NCBI RefSeq assembly: GCF_001039355.2
Contig: NW_019773526.1
Location: 90,033-154,032, forward strand
Direction of reading: 5' to 3'
Source: Lingula anatina
Lineage: Eukaryota > Brachiopoda > Lingulata > Lingulida > Lingulidae
Length of the DNA stretch: 64,000 nucleotides
Both the position numbers and the translations under genes were made by a program. This document shows positions 50,211 through 61,935 of the stretch, piece by piece; position 1 is the first letter of the stretch; every line of letters begins with the position of its first letter. Below the pieces are notes generated by a model. That model was not told the origin of the DNA, did no database searches, and saw only the letters and a program-made list of their open reading frames with translations.

Positions 50211-51494
50211 AAAAGACATTATTTCAGTTAAGTCTTATTCCCCGTTTCACACACACTATAAACACACAGTGCCATATATTATATTGCATACGTAACTCAA
50301 TATTTCAATCACATTTACAATTTCGTATATTTTCAGGAATCGCAATCCTACCATGTCATTTGATGAGCTGGAGTGGGAATATCGCCACGATGCTTGCTTG
50401 TTCCACGTAAGTATACTTCATGAAGTATAAAGAAAAATTGAAATTAAACATAGTGAAATATGTAATTAAATATAAATACAAACAATAGTGAATAATGAAA
50501 TATAATGAATTTGATAAACATAGAGTGAAAAATCAAATAAAATTGAGTGAACTAAAACAAAGCATTACCAAAAAAATCACTGAAGAAAAAAATTTCCGAC
50601 TTTCGTTCACTGTTATGCACTATTACCATTCCAGAACACACATAATCAGAGAGGATTCTATCTCATTCACCCAGACTGGGTTTCTGAGAGTTTCAATCCT
50701 CCAACTGTGCCAGAGAGAGCCCGCAAGCCATGGCCCTACGAATTTCCGGGTGCGCGCGCAATGCACGATCCAAAATGGGATCTGCCTTTTATAAGACAAG
50801 GTATGCCGGTTATTTATTAACTTATTTAAATAGTTAATAACAAGTTAATCAGTCGTTTGATCTGATTGTTTACTGATATATTTATCACTTATCATTACTG
50901 AAGTATTTACTAATTTTGATGTAGATGTTTTTTGTTCTTGTCTCGACTTTTTATCTTTTAAAGTGTTTCTGAAAAAAGGAAACTGTGAAATTTATATGAA
51001 AGATTGAATAATATAAAAGAAAAAAGAGCGGTATGCAAAGCAGTCTTCAAGGTAAAAACTTATTTTATGAAAGCTGCTAATTTTCCATACTCTTGTTTTC
51101 AGCGTGGAAAGCTCCAGCCGCCATTGCGGAGATCGATCGCCAGCTTCACAGACCACGGGCCTTCACGGGGTCAAACTGGACGTCTGTCGGAACCCTTCAC
51201 TTCAACGGCCGCGATCCCACAGGCTTTAAAGCGTTCAACTACCCTGATACGTTCTTAGATAAAAGTATACGTCAACCCTGGGCCCAGCATCTCCCAACCT
51301 GGAACCCAAACGCTAGAGGCTCTCAGACGACCTCCGGCGGTACCTCTTTACCCTCTTTAACAGGACTTAATGGACAAAATAATGGACAAAGTTTTAAAAC
51401 GGAAACCAATTACAGAGCGTCGCAATTCGATCCCCCAGATATTGCGTCTCTCCGACTCATGTCCGGGCGCTACATGTCTCCAGTTGATTCGTAG
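48275..51494 (+). CDS. Unrecognised 230-residue protein, four exons
   Basis: Exons 48275-48339, 50337-50406, 50635-50800 and 51103-51494, with phases 2, 0 and 1 agreeing at each junction and good donors (GTAAGT, GTAAGT, GTATGC). The protein starts MPHAGFEGPVAVQRP, has no signal peptide or membrane segment, and is rich in W, P, N, F and R. Segments such as FDELEWEYRHDACLFH, KPWPYEFPGARAMHDPKWD and TGSNWTSVGTLHFNGRD look like extended, non-globular but constrained sequence. The last third is S/T/N-rich and less ordered. This composition is reminiscent of small ciliary or sperm-flagellar microtubule-inner proteins, an inference from style only. I cannot name the family. It converges on the Roco-CARD gene, and the two stop codons are 2.8 kb apart. 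Confidence 0.78.
50172..50208. repeat. (AAAT)n microsatellite in intron
   Basis: AAATA tetranucleotide run in intron 1 of the 48275-51494 gene; the same repeat type occurs in the proline-rich promoters at 11404-11454 and 12380-12414. Confidence 0.9.
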
Positions 51495-51750
51495 AAATTC
51501 GACCAATCAGAATATCGATAAGTAGACATCACCGGTTGATTCGTAGATTGTTCAATCAATCAGTCAGTCGCTAGATGCATTTCACCAGTTGATTCTTGAA
51601 TGTTACACCACTCGAACTTGAGGCTTGTTGACAAAGTTTTTTCCCCAAAAACAAATTATTTTTCTGGTCATACCCCTATAATTTATGTACTGAGTGCGGG
51701 GTGTTAAACAGTTCGACCCATTTGATCGTATGACATACCGGTATGCATAA

Positions 51751-51806
<56 letters not shown>

Positions 51807-52457
51807 TAATGTATGATATACATATTATACAATGCATCTGCGCTATGATGTTTGTGAAGCTAAATTCGCATAACGCTAGTCAACAAACACTTTTGCTCAA
51901 CTTCTCTTTTCCGTGGCGGGAATGCTAAAGTATTTATTACACTAAGATGTACCAATGTGTAAATGGTACATGTAACACGAATCGGCTATGCAGTGTGACT
52001 GCCTAATATTGTATTGTATTTCAAGTTGTCGTACGTGTATCTATATTTGAGGACTGTATTGTCTCATAGCTGGCATTTGCTCAATGAAAATGTTTGTTTT
52101 GGACTTATGCAATATGGTTCAATGAACATGAGAAAAATCAAAATCACCAAAAAGAAACACGTTTGGAGTAATTATGGCATATAATTTTAGCGTGTCTATA
52201 TAATAGTTTTTATCTTTTTACATTCTGTATAGGATGCCGTGCTCAATTTTCTAAATTTGATCTCAGCAATCTTGCCTCTGTTTCTTTTCTCCGCACAGAT
52301 ATTTTTAATTGTCCAATAAGTTAAACATAATGCAAAATCGTTGGACAATGTGTCGTGTGTATATTTACTGTAACGTTAAATCTATACGCGACTAGGTGAG
52401 TTTCTATAAGTGCCAAATATTGTAACATAAGACATCAGAGTTGGGTCATGTGGTCCC

Positions 52458-52485
52458 CACGTGGCCTGCACGTGATGTGCACGTG
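52458..52485. promoter_or_regulatory. Three CACGTG E-boxes at 11-bp spacing
   Basis: CACGTG hexamers at 52458-52463, 52469-52474 and 52480-52485, each starting exactly 11 bases after the previous one, so on the same helical face. Canonical bHLH sites occur singly elsewhere in the window. There is no adjacent gene start, so an enhancer role is speculative; a short tandem repeat would also explain it. Confidence 0.45.
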
Positions 52486-53088
52486 GTGTGTGGAGAGGCA
52501 TTGACAGCACAGAGAGAGAGACTATGGTGAATTTAACGTATCTAATTAATTGAAATATTGTTATGTTTTCATTTTTTCTTATTTGCAGTGCATTAATCTT
52601 TCTATAAACTACCTGTANGTCATGGCCTACTTATGACACTGTATTTCTTTAACACGTGGGAAGTGATTAAAAAAAACAACAGCCTTTTGAACATCAAGGT
52701 GGTCCTAAACGCTATGCACAATTTCAGTGATATAATCCTTATACTTTAGTTTACAGCACGATGAATGTCAAAAATATGAAAACTTACTTCGAGTAGCGAA
52801 AATAAGTTTTTTTCGCATAAAACTTTTACTGCATTTTCGAAACTTCCACAAGTTTACCGGATGAATGACCATGCCACGTGACATTTTTATGCTGAAGGAG
52901 TACATGATCGGTCTTGTGATTTAAGAAATAAAGCCAATGTTCCAACTTACCCGCGTTCCAACCCACCCCGCTCTCCCCTACTCAGAATGACAGTACTGAT
53001 TGTGCTTAATGCAATGCTTGTTTTCTGACATATACAGTAAATCTTTCATTTGTACCCTATCGGAAGTAATTTTTCAGGCTGAAAGACT

Positions 53089-53123
<35 letters not shown>

Positions 53124-53839
53124 CTTTACCGAAAAATCAACATGATTGCAAAAGAAATATAAATTACGATATCAATTTATAAAAGAAAATTCAAGTGTCA
53201 AATTGACAAATTGATGATTATCTTTTAGTTTGACAATCACTTACTGGTCTTGCTAAGAAAGCTTTTCTAGCCTTTTTAATTTTCATCCAATTGCTCAATT
53301 TAGCTCAATTAGACGTGTTAAAACTGTGCTCATACAATTATTGATATCAATAAAATATATTTAAATTCAAAAGTTTATTTTTATTTTTCTTCCGTCCCTT
53401 GGTTTACGCATTTATACTTACTTATAAAATTTTTGGTGTTCGATTGCGTCAAGATGATTGACAGTCTGCCCTTAAATGAAGCAATTTATGACGGATTTCT
53501 GGGAGTTGTCATTAAATAATATTTTTTCTAGGGATCAGCCCAAACCAGGCAAGGACACCACGCGTCTGCAGCATTCAGTAGTACAAGTATTAACAGTCAC
53601 TGTTGGACGCCTCGAAAAACCTTACACAATAAAATACACTGTAAAATCAAGATATGATAATTCAAAGTTCTGAAACTTGGATCTTTACAAGTTGGATTTA
53701 TGGCACGAAATTCTTCTCTTTGGTTACGAGCGCGCGAACACTTTCTTGATTAAAGTAGCCTAATGCAGAAAGAGTGAGAGAAGCTATAAAAGGCAGTATG
53801 TGTAACTGTCAAAACAACCTTATTTTGCACAATAAGCAT

Positions 53840-53845
53840 TTTATT
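53840..53845 (-). terminator. Candidate polyadenylation signal of the Roco-CARD gene
   Basis: AATAAA on the minus strand (TTTATT on plus), about 470 bases beyond the stop codon at 54317. Position is plausible; usage unproven. Confidence 0.4.
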
Positions 53846-54316
53846 CACAAATCATAAACGTAAAATACAATACACTCACGTAAATTACATACATTCTAAT
53901 AAGCATTTATATTAATTTACGATATCATTTACAAACGTAAAATACAACACACACATACATACATTCCTATAAATATAGCGCTTAGCACATGGTACGCGTA
54001 CATACAAAATTTGTTCTACCTATCTGAATGAACACATATCCAGTATAAAAAAACATAACAAACCACAGACTGTAGCATAAGTTAATAAAAGCAAAATAAA
54101 AACAACTATTGTTTAAGCTTTTTATACAAGACAGCATAGGCTGACTTTGTTCGATATCCTCCCTATAAATATCCACTGCAAAGCAGGTTATAATAATTAT
54201 GCAGTAATTTTGCCCAAGCCGTTCAAATAACGCTCAATACAACACACTTGCACACACGGTGTATATATATATATATGTATGCCGTTTATCCAATATCTAC
54301 AAATCAGGTCGCCATC

Positions 54317-57300
54317 TTACTTACTCAGCAAGTTAGCAAGATGCTTCTGACCGCTGTTTTTGAGATAATCGCGCAGGATGAAAAACGCCCTATCTTCCTT
54401 GGACCTTATGATGTCCAGTAGCGTCTCTGCTCTTTCCTGCTGTGTGCAGCACTCTACGATCAGCTCAGCTTCAGCACCGGTGAAGATGCCTTCGCCTCTG
54501 AGTCTGTCCAGTATTTCTCTCACGCCAGGCTCTGTAAGGCTCATCACAAAATCCACCTTGTTTCCCCGCAGCATGTTCTTGTGTTCTTTCGTCATGCCAT
54601 GGTGTCCTGAAAAATAGAACTGGACGTATAAATCTTTACACTCTTCACGAGTGAAAGTGAAAACACAAAGGAAATGATAATGTGCAACATTTGTACTGTT
54701 CTCTTGCTGTATGGGAAAGACATTCACACTTCAGCTTATTCATTTGAATTGCGGAAAAACATTAAATATCTGTATAGGCCAATCGAATGACGTTGATCGT
54801 TTAAGGTGCAAGTCCCATAATGTCTACATATGTACCTTTGTAATCATTATAATGATCATACCAAATTATCAGTACATAGAAACAATGACTATATATATTA
54901 AAGTGCATTAAGTACATGTCTACATCCGAACGCTACCTGATATTGCTGGGTACACTAGGGTTGACGGAATACACCCATCGGGGGCAAAATCACACGGCAA
55001 GAAATCCTCAAGGACATCTTGTTCTGGGTCGTCCAATATCTCGCCCGGAAACGTGGTAGGAAATGGATTCGACTCCCGGACGCAGTGCGGGCACAGCAGG
55101 TACTTGTCATAGGACACTCCGGGCCATTCATACTGCAAGATGTCCATTTGGTCTCGATGCAGCTTCAAAAGCATCTCCCACAGGCGTGGGAGCTGTTTGC
55201 CCCGCACGGCAACTGTGATCACCCAGTCGCTACTGACCTGGTGGCGGCGGAGATGGATAGTACCGGCGGCAGATTCGGCATACACGCCGTCTTTCCAGTC
55301 ACATCTTCTCTTGGTGAACATACCCAGGTGCCTGTGCAGTCTAACTGAAAGCTTCTCAAACAGCCCGTCCGGACACCGATAAGGGGTGTATGTTTCCAGA
55401 CTCAGCTGGAAGGTGTCAGGCGAGAACTTTTCGGGCCATTTTCGAGGACTTTCCAAGTCGTGTGGTTTGGTCTCGGTCAACAGCCAGGGAAAGTGGAAGG
55501 TGTCGCTGTTTTTGGCAACAGAACTGGCGCCTTCTATTCTATAGCACAGCTCCAGGTTTTGCATCAGCTCTATCATTGCGTTTTGTTCCCCGGTAGACAG
55601 TTGGAATGAGTGCCAAAGTCTACTCATCACGTCCCTGGAAATGATGCCTCTCTGCAGAACGTCTTGTAAAATGTTCTCAAACGTATTTTTGCTGTAAGTG
55701 TGCTTAGCGAGGAGATTCTGTTTTATCTGGTCCACGTCGTGGTTCAATACGGATTTCAAAAGGTCAGCCAGTAGTTCTGGCTTGTGAAAAATCACTTGGC
55801 GCAGGGTGGTGCTGGTATCAAACCATATCACTTCTCCGCTGCTTGACATGTACCTAAGGATGTCCTCAACGGCGCATGCAATGTCCTCCTCCGATATACT
55901 GACATCTCCTTTTGGGCCATCTGCGATTTCGGATCCTCCTGCTGGACACGCGTCTTTGTACTCGTCAACTGGAGACTCTTGGTACTCTCTTAAAACGTTT
56001 CTGACATATTTCCCAACATCTTTCAAGGCTAGCGTATTGCACGTTGGTTCATACTTAATGCGCTCCATCTCGTGCATGACGTTTACCCAGATTCCAGGTA
56101 AAATGACCCCCCTCTCCTTGGCTAAACTCATGAGATGAGCAATAAGCTCTGAATAGCCAGTCATATCCGCAGAGCTAACAAGAAATATCTTCTTGTGCAC
56201 GTTGGTCGCAACCTTTTCCAATGAGCGAAGATGCTCTATCTTCTGTTTATACAGGTTACACAGGTGGCTGTTTGCGACTTGCTCCATGCCAACTTTGCGT
56301 TCCAAATTAAAAATCTGATCAAGCATCCACTTCCCTTTTGTGTCCAAGTATTCCTTCAGCCTCCCGTGCAAGTCGTCACATATCTCTTTGGCCTTGCTTT
56401 CTTCAACTTTGTCAAGGTGCGTGCCGACGATGGTGACGGCAGTTTCGGGGGTCCGTGATTGGACAGTTCGCACCCAATTGCCAACATGTTTTTCGTAGTG
56501 TTCTTTTGTGAACTGATACGCGGAGAGGTCAAATACGACAAGAGAAACGCCGTTTTTGTGAATGAAGATAGGGAAACCAACCTTGTACACATCATGGCCA
56601 CCAAAGTCATTGATGTTAAAACTAACTTCCTCATCAGGGCTCCAGGCTGCTAGCTCTATCACATGGGTCCTGTCCGCCTCCTCCGTCAGTATCGGTTTCC
56701 CTTTCTGAAGCGATTTTGACAGACTGCTCTTACCACCTGTCGGTTCCCCGAGTAAGTTTAATTGCAGTCTACTTGCCTTAACTGCTCTGGTTTCTCTGAG
56801 TCCACGTAGAAAACGGAAGATGGCATCTTTCCCATTTTCGCATACAGATTCGGGCGGTTGAATGAGCGGATTGCCAATTACGTGCAATTCTTCAAGTGAC
56901 CCGAGATGTTCAAGTTGCTCTGGTAAATGGGTAATCTTGTTGTAGTTAAGGCTGATTGTCTTCAACTTTTGTAATTTGGCGATTCTTTCAGGGACTTCCG
57001 GGATGTTGTTCCACTCCATGGACAAAGCCTCCAAAGACTTGAGATGGCATAGGTCAACAGGAAACTCTTCGAGCACATTCTGATCAATGTTCAACGATTT
57101 CAGTTCGGTAAGCCGGCGGATGTCTTTTGGTATGCAACCAATCTTGTTTTTATTTAATCTTATATCTATTAATTGAGAGAGGAGACAAATGTGGATGGGA
57201 AAGTCTTCCAGAGCGTTCCACGAAATGTCAAAAATCTTTAAACTGGTTAGCTGTCCGATATCTTCAGGGACAGTCTTGATATTGTTGGCGCTTACATCTA

Positions 57301-57868
57301 GATCTTCCAAAAGCGTGAAACCCAAAATCTGTTCAGGAAACTCCGTAAACTCATTGCCATAGATCTTTAAGGTTCTGAGTGAGGCTAATTTTCTGATCCT
57401 CTCTGGCAAATTAGCAATTTTGTTGCGCCCCAAATCGAGGTTTTCCAGTTGGGTCAAATCGCAAACGTATTCAGGAAATTCACAAAACTCATTCATAAAG
57501 ATATCAAGGGTTTTCAACTTGGTCATTCTACCGACGTCCGGGGGCATCTCAATGAGGTGATTTCGACCAACATTCAGTTCCTCCAAACAGGGAACATCGC
57601 ACACGTCGACGGGAAGTTCTTTAAAAAGATTCCGCGAGATATCTAAGCATTTAAGATGTTTGAGCTTTGCTATTGATGGCGGAAGTGTTGTCAGTTCGTT
57701 TCCACTAATGTTAATCAGCTTGAGATTAACACACTTGTCAATGCTTGACGGCAGTTTAGTCATCCGCCTGTTGCTGATGTCTAGATTCCCCCATAAGGTG
57801 ATGTCTTCTGGTAGGTCACAATTCTCATTCACCTCCAACATCCGCAGTATGCCTCTTCTTACCGTCAT
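54317..57868 (-). CDS. LRR-Roc-COR protein with C-terminal CARD domain (MFHAS1/Roco-like), 1073 residues
   Basis: Exon 1 57868-54937 and exon 2 54606-54317, joined in phase 1 (AATATCAG|GTAGCG; TTTTTCAG|GACACC). Residues about 25-345 are about 14 leucine-rich repeats. Residues about 365-545 are a Roc GTPase: P-loop GEPTGGKSS at 374-382, switch motif DFGGH at 421-425, and THLDK for base recognition near 483-487. Residues about 550-960 fit a COR dimerisation region, recognised mostly by position after Roc. The second exon supplies about 95 residues of all-helical sequence (VDFVMSLTEPGVREILDRL, then LIVECCTQQERAETLLDII) matching a CARD. There is no kinase domain. Vertebrate MFHAS1 has LRR-Roc-COR without CARD, so the added domain suggests a GTP-regulated adaptor for apoptosis or innate immune signalling. 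Domain calls are from motif recognition; function is inferred. Confidence 0.92.
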
Positions 57869-59849
57869 TGTCTGGATTTTTGTCTCCGCGATTTAAGCTA
57901 AAATGGAGACGAGGTTTGTATGAACTACAAACATTGATTTGATAACAGAAGGGGTAGGTTAATAGTGTGATTAAAGAGATAGCAAGTGTTCATTTTGGTC
58001 GAATAAATTATTTTTCGGGGAAAACGGCAATTTTCCCATTCTTACCAACGGTTAATGAATCCATGGATTCCGACATTCAGAGTAATTCAATGTTTTCTTT
58101 CTAAACAGTTAAGTTTTTTGTAATAAACTTTTAAAAAGACATTATAAGGAGGTATAGCCACATATATAAAGGTCCACGTTGTCTGATGACAAGCACAGAT
58201 TCTTGAATAATTGTGATAATGGTCGTTTTGGCGGTAAAATGAAATTTATCATATTTTTGTGAGTTGTTTACAATGCATTTATTGTGAAATATGAATCGCA
58301 TACGAACGGTTGCTATTTCTTTATTATTAGCATAATAAAAGACTAAGTATTCCTGCAAGCAAACAATCTTACAAAGCGCTCCCTGCGTGGAAAAAATATT
58401 GTAATTTTAGTTCAATAATATAAATACTATTTGCCAAAACAAGGACTGTTAAAGTAGAGTTTGTTTGTTCAGTTTAAGTTGATACGTGCACATACTAGTA
58501 CTAGTGCAACTGCAAACGATTCTCTGTACAAAAGGTAATATATTGCCGTAGAGGAGTGCATGCCAAAGAAAACGAGCTTCTGTGGATCAATGATGAGATC
58601 GATGGACGAAATATTTTTGAAATATAGTTTGTAACCTAATGATACTCTGTAACTGGTGACTTTTTATCGTTCTTATCTTTAAAATCAGATCGAAACAATT
58701 TGTTCAAAGTTTGTTTTTCCAAGATGATCAGTTGTACCAAAAAAACAGCATATTTTTTGTTTTATTGTTTGTCTACTTGACTTTATATACTTGTGAGTTG
58801 CATTGTCCCCTTTAAAACCTACATAAAAGTATTTTACTCTTTTCCCTTTCCTTTATCAAAATAAACACAAGCTACAGATCTGATGCCCAACAAGTACCGC
58901 CCGAGATAACCAAGAATGATCCCTAGCTTACAGTATCAATTCCTCATGGTATAAATGAATTCGAACTGCAACTTGAGTCATTTACCATATTTGTACCATT
59001 TACCGCTGAAGCCGTCGGCAAACGTCAAAACGTTTTGCATGGTTGGGCATGCATGTTTTGTGATGAAAGTAGTATGGTTATAACTGTTTGTGTCAGAAGC
59101 AATAACATAAAGTAATATTGAGTGATTTTTTAAAGAATTACAGTGCTTACCTTTACACGCACCTTGTTTTCGAGAGAATTGGATTTAAAATTCCGGGTGT
59201 GTTTTCCACTAGATATATATACAAGTAGAGCATATACTAATAAATTATTATAGTTTTTCAAGAAATAAGTGCATTTTTCTACTTATTCGAACGTCTTCTA
59301 GTATTAAATTCAAATTAATTATGCGAACTGAATAATGCTAAACCTAAATTAGCATTATTTTTTCTATTCTAACTTAATCCACTTACTAGTATCTGCTGTT
59401 ATCTTCACTCTAGAATCTTGCAGAAGCTTCTAATTGCTCTAACATAAGAAATGTTAATGAAAATATATCGATAAAGATAAAAAACGAGCAGAATCAATAC
59501 AGGCGGGGAGAACTATGACGTCACTGTGAATAATTATAACCCATGATTATCATGAATACTATGTTATCGTTTCATGCAACCACTAAAGTAGACAATGAAT
59601 GGGCGGACTTTTGTGCCGAAATCACCAAGAACGTTGAATAAACAGGTTTAATTAAAAAAAGTATTTTCGAGTTATTTTTTCCTGACGTCACTGTGGGTCT
59701 TCTGAAAGTTCATGTACTAGAAAGAGGCATGCCTACTGGATAAAGCTTTCTATAGGTTTACACACGGCCTAAAGTTCACCTCAGGTATGAAAACGTGTGC
59801 ACAATTGCAAGAATTGATTGAGAACCATAGTGATGAATGACCCAAGGAG

Positions 59850-60135
59850 TCAGGGGTGGATCCAGGATTATTTGAAGGGGGTCCGCGGATACAAAGCCAC
59901 CCCCAACCCCCTTGGCTTGGGTTTCAGGGCCCGGCGAAGAGCCCCTATATTTTTTTGGTATTTTACAGGGCGAACGGTGCCATTTGGTATGGTTTAAAAC
60001 TATGAATCAGCTAGTCAAAATTCTTGGTATGATTTTTACCATTTTTACCTTGGTATGATTTTTACTTGGTATGATTTTTTTTCAGATATCGAAGGGGGGT
60101 CAGGACCCCCCTGACACATCCCTCAATCCACACTG
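59850..60135. mobile_element. Non-autonomous hAT-like element relic
   Basis: The left end CAGGGGTGGATCCAGGATT and the right end, read inward as CAGTGTGGATTGAGGGAT, form an imperfect terminal inverted repeat of the CAGGGGTGGAT type common in hAT-derived MITEs. Inside is a hairpin at 60093-60112 with 9-bp arms (AGGGGGGTC / GACCCCCCT). No transposase is present and no clear 8-bp target duplication is seen, so the element is old or its ends are misplaced. Confidence 0.55.
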
Positions 60136-60871
60136 ATAATTACAGAGTTGCCGATCTTTTCGGCTCCACAGTATGAATGGTTGCCTACTTTAATTGCTAC
60201 TAACCATCAATACACGACAACAATGTGTCGCAGATCAAATTCTTGTACCTATTTGTCTTGATATTGATTGTGCTGTGCAACTTTTTCTAGGTTCGATATA
60301 CCCCCAATATAGTGTACAACATAAGGTGTTAGGTTTTACTGTAGAAAATTTATATTTCATTTATAAGCATTGAAAGTTGACCTGCCTAGTAAGCTGTAGA
60401 GACTTACCATTTAAGAGAGGTTTTAAGATGGTACACATGATCCTCTGCGTGCATTACGAAAAAGTTATTACCGTTCACATACGTGTCTTATTTGACCTTA
60501 TCTAGTGCAATTCAAATACATGTAAATGGAAGATGTACGCGGTAAAGCAATAAACATACATGGAAAACTTACAACAGGCTTTGAAAGGGGTATAGCGGCC
60601 ACGTTCACGATTTCATTACATTATAAACCTAAATTGGTATACACAAAAGTCGCGGTAAGTTGTACCTTCGGTAAGTTTTTCCCTCCACCGCCAACACCCT
60701 AAAATATTTTGTGCTGAGAGAAAGTACGTCTTGATCGATCATTTTATTTTCGCACAATACAGTTTGTGCAATTCAAAAGAAGCAGCAATGCTTTTTAAAT
60801 CTTGTGCCTCCTTCCAGGGTCACAGAGGGAATTTTTCACTATATATTCACAGGCTCTTTGGCTAATTACCT

Positions 60872-61162
60872 CCTCCGCCAAGGAGGTTATGTTTTCACCC
60901 CTGTTTGTTTGTTTGTCTGTCTGTCATCAACATAACTCAAAAAGTTATGGACCGATTTTGATGAATTTTTTAGGAACTGTCAGAAGTGGGCCAAGGAACA
61001 GATATTTAGTTTTTGGTGGTGATCCGGATCAATAATCAATTAATATTCAATCAAAAATAAAAAAAAACTAAATCATTATAAGATGAAAATTTAGGGTGAA
61101 ACGGCATTGGGTGGAGACTTTGCTGCCTTGGCGGAGGTCTGCGCTCTCGGAGTGCTTTTCTA
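60872..61162. mobile_element. MITE-like element with CCTCCGCCAAGG inverted repeats
   Basis: CCTCCGCCAAGG at 60872-60883 is exactly complementary to CCTTGGCGGAGG at 61126-61137. Between them are TTATGTTTTCACCCCTG, a (GTTT/GTCT)n stretch, and GGTGGTGATCCGGATC. The right end continues as TCTGCGCTCTCGGAGTGC. I recognise this as a widely dispersed short element of aquatic animal genomes, from memory. No protein is encoded. Confidence 0.7.
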
Positions 61163-61331
61163 GTTCTGTACATTTTTTGCACTTTTTCCGCAGATCAGGC
61201 TCCGCGTTGCTACAGCTGCGCTTACTTCACAATCAGCACATCTCAGAAAGTCACATCTACCGCATTATATGGTTTAACATTTGCGTGCATAATTTCAAGA
61301 GTCTAAAACAGATAAAGAAAACATCATGTTC

Positions 61332-61368
<37 letters not shown>

Positions 61369-61935
61369 GGTAACTGCCACCGATTCTTATAACATAAACA
61401 ACAAATTTCAATATAATAGTAACAAATCGATTTTAATTGATTGTAGCTTTATCAGTAGCTGCCAGATGTAGTTGTCCTTGATAAAAATACACATTCATGG
61501 GTTTTCACAACACAGTTCAAGTCTGGCTGTATATCTGTTTTTCAACCCCCCCCCCCCTCCATCTAACCCCTATTCACTTTCTAAATATTTTGTTTCTGTC
61601 ACAGAAACTAGTCTTAAAGTTAACAATATAAAGTGTTCAGCATTATGCTCTATGATATCCAGCATGTTAATCAAAATTCCACCATGAAAAAAAAAATACC
61701 GAGTCTTGGAATGATTCCTTTAATCTCTTGAATGTAAAAGTGTTAGTCACTTTCTTCGTCAAGAACATTGTTAAAATGCTCTTTACCACACTTCAAATTC
61801 GCTAAAACTGATCTTGTGACTCATCAAACTATATCCCTCTTATTAAATTAAACCCCAAGTTCACACAATGTATTTCTCTGCATTTACATATTTACAAAAA
61901 GAACAATTATCTCTTAAAAGTAAATGCCCTAATTT

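Larger units (their letters stand above)
51495..54316. other. Intergenic between convergent genes
   Basis: No coding region recognised. It holds an AT microsatellite (about 51752-51806), a triple E-box (52458-52485), a single-N join at 52618, a T run (about 53091-53121), and the probable 3' UTR of the minus-strand gene from about 53840. Confidence 0.55.
57869..61935. other. Intergenic region between Roco-CARD gene and MPDU1
   Basis: No protein-coding region seen. It should contain the Roco promoter next to 57868. Two transposon-like elements occur at 59850-60135 and 60872-61162, plus a T run at about 61335-61362. The rest is AT-rich unique-looking sequence. Confidence 0.55.
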
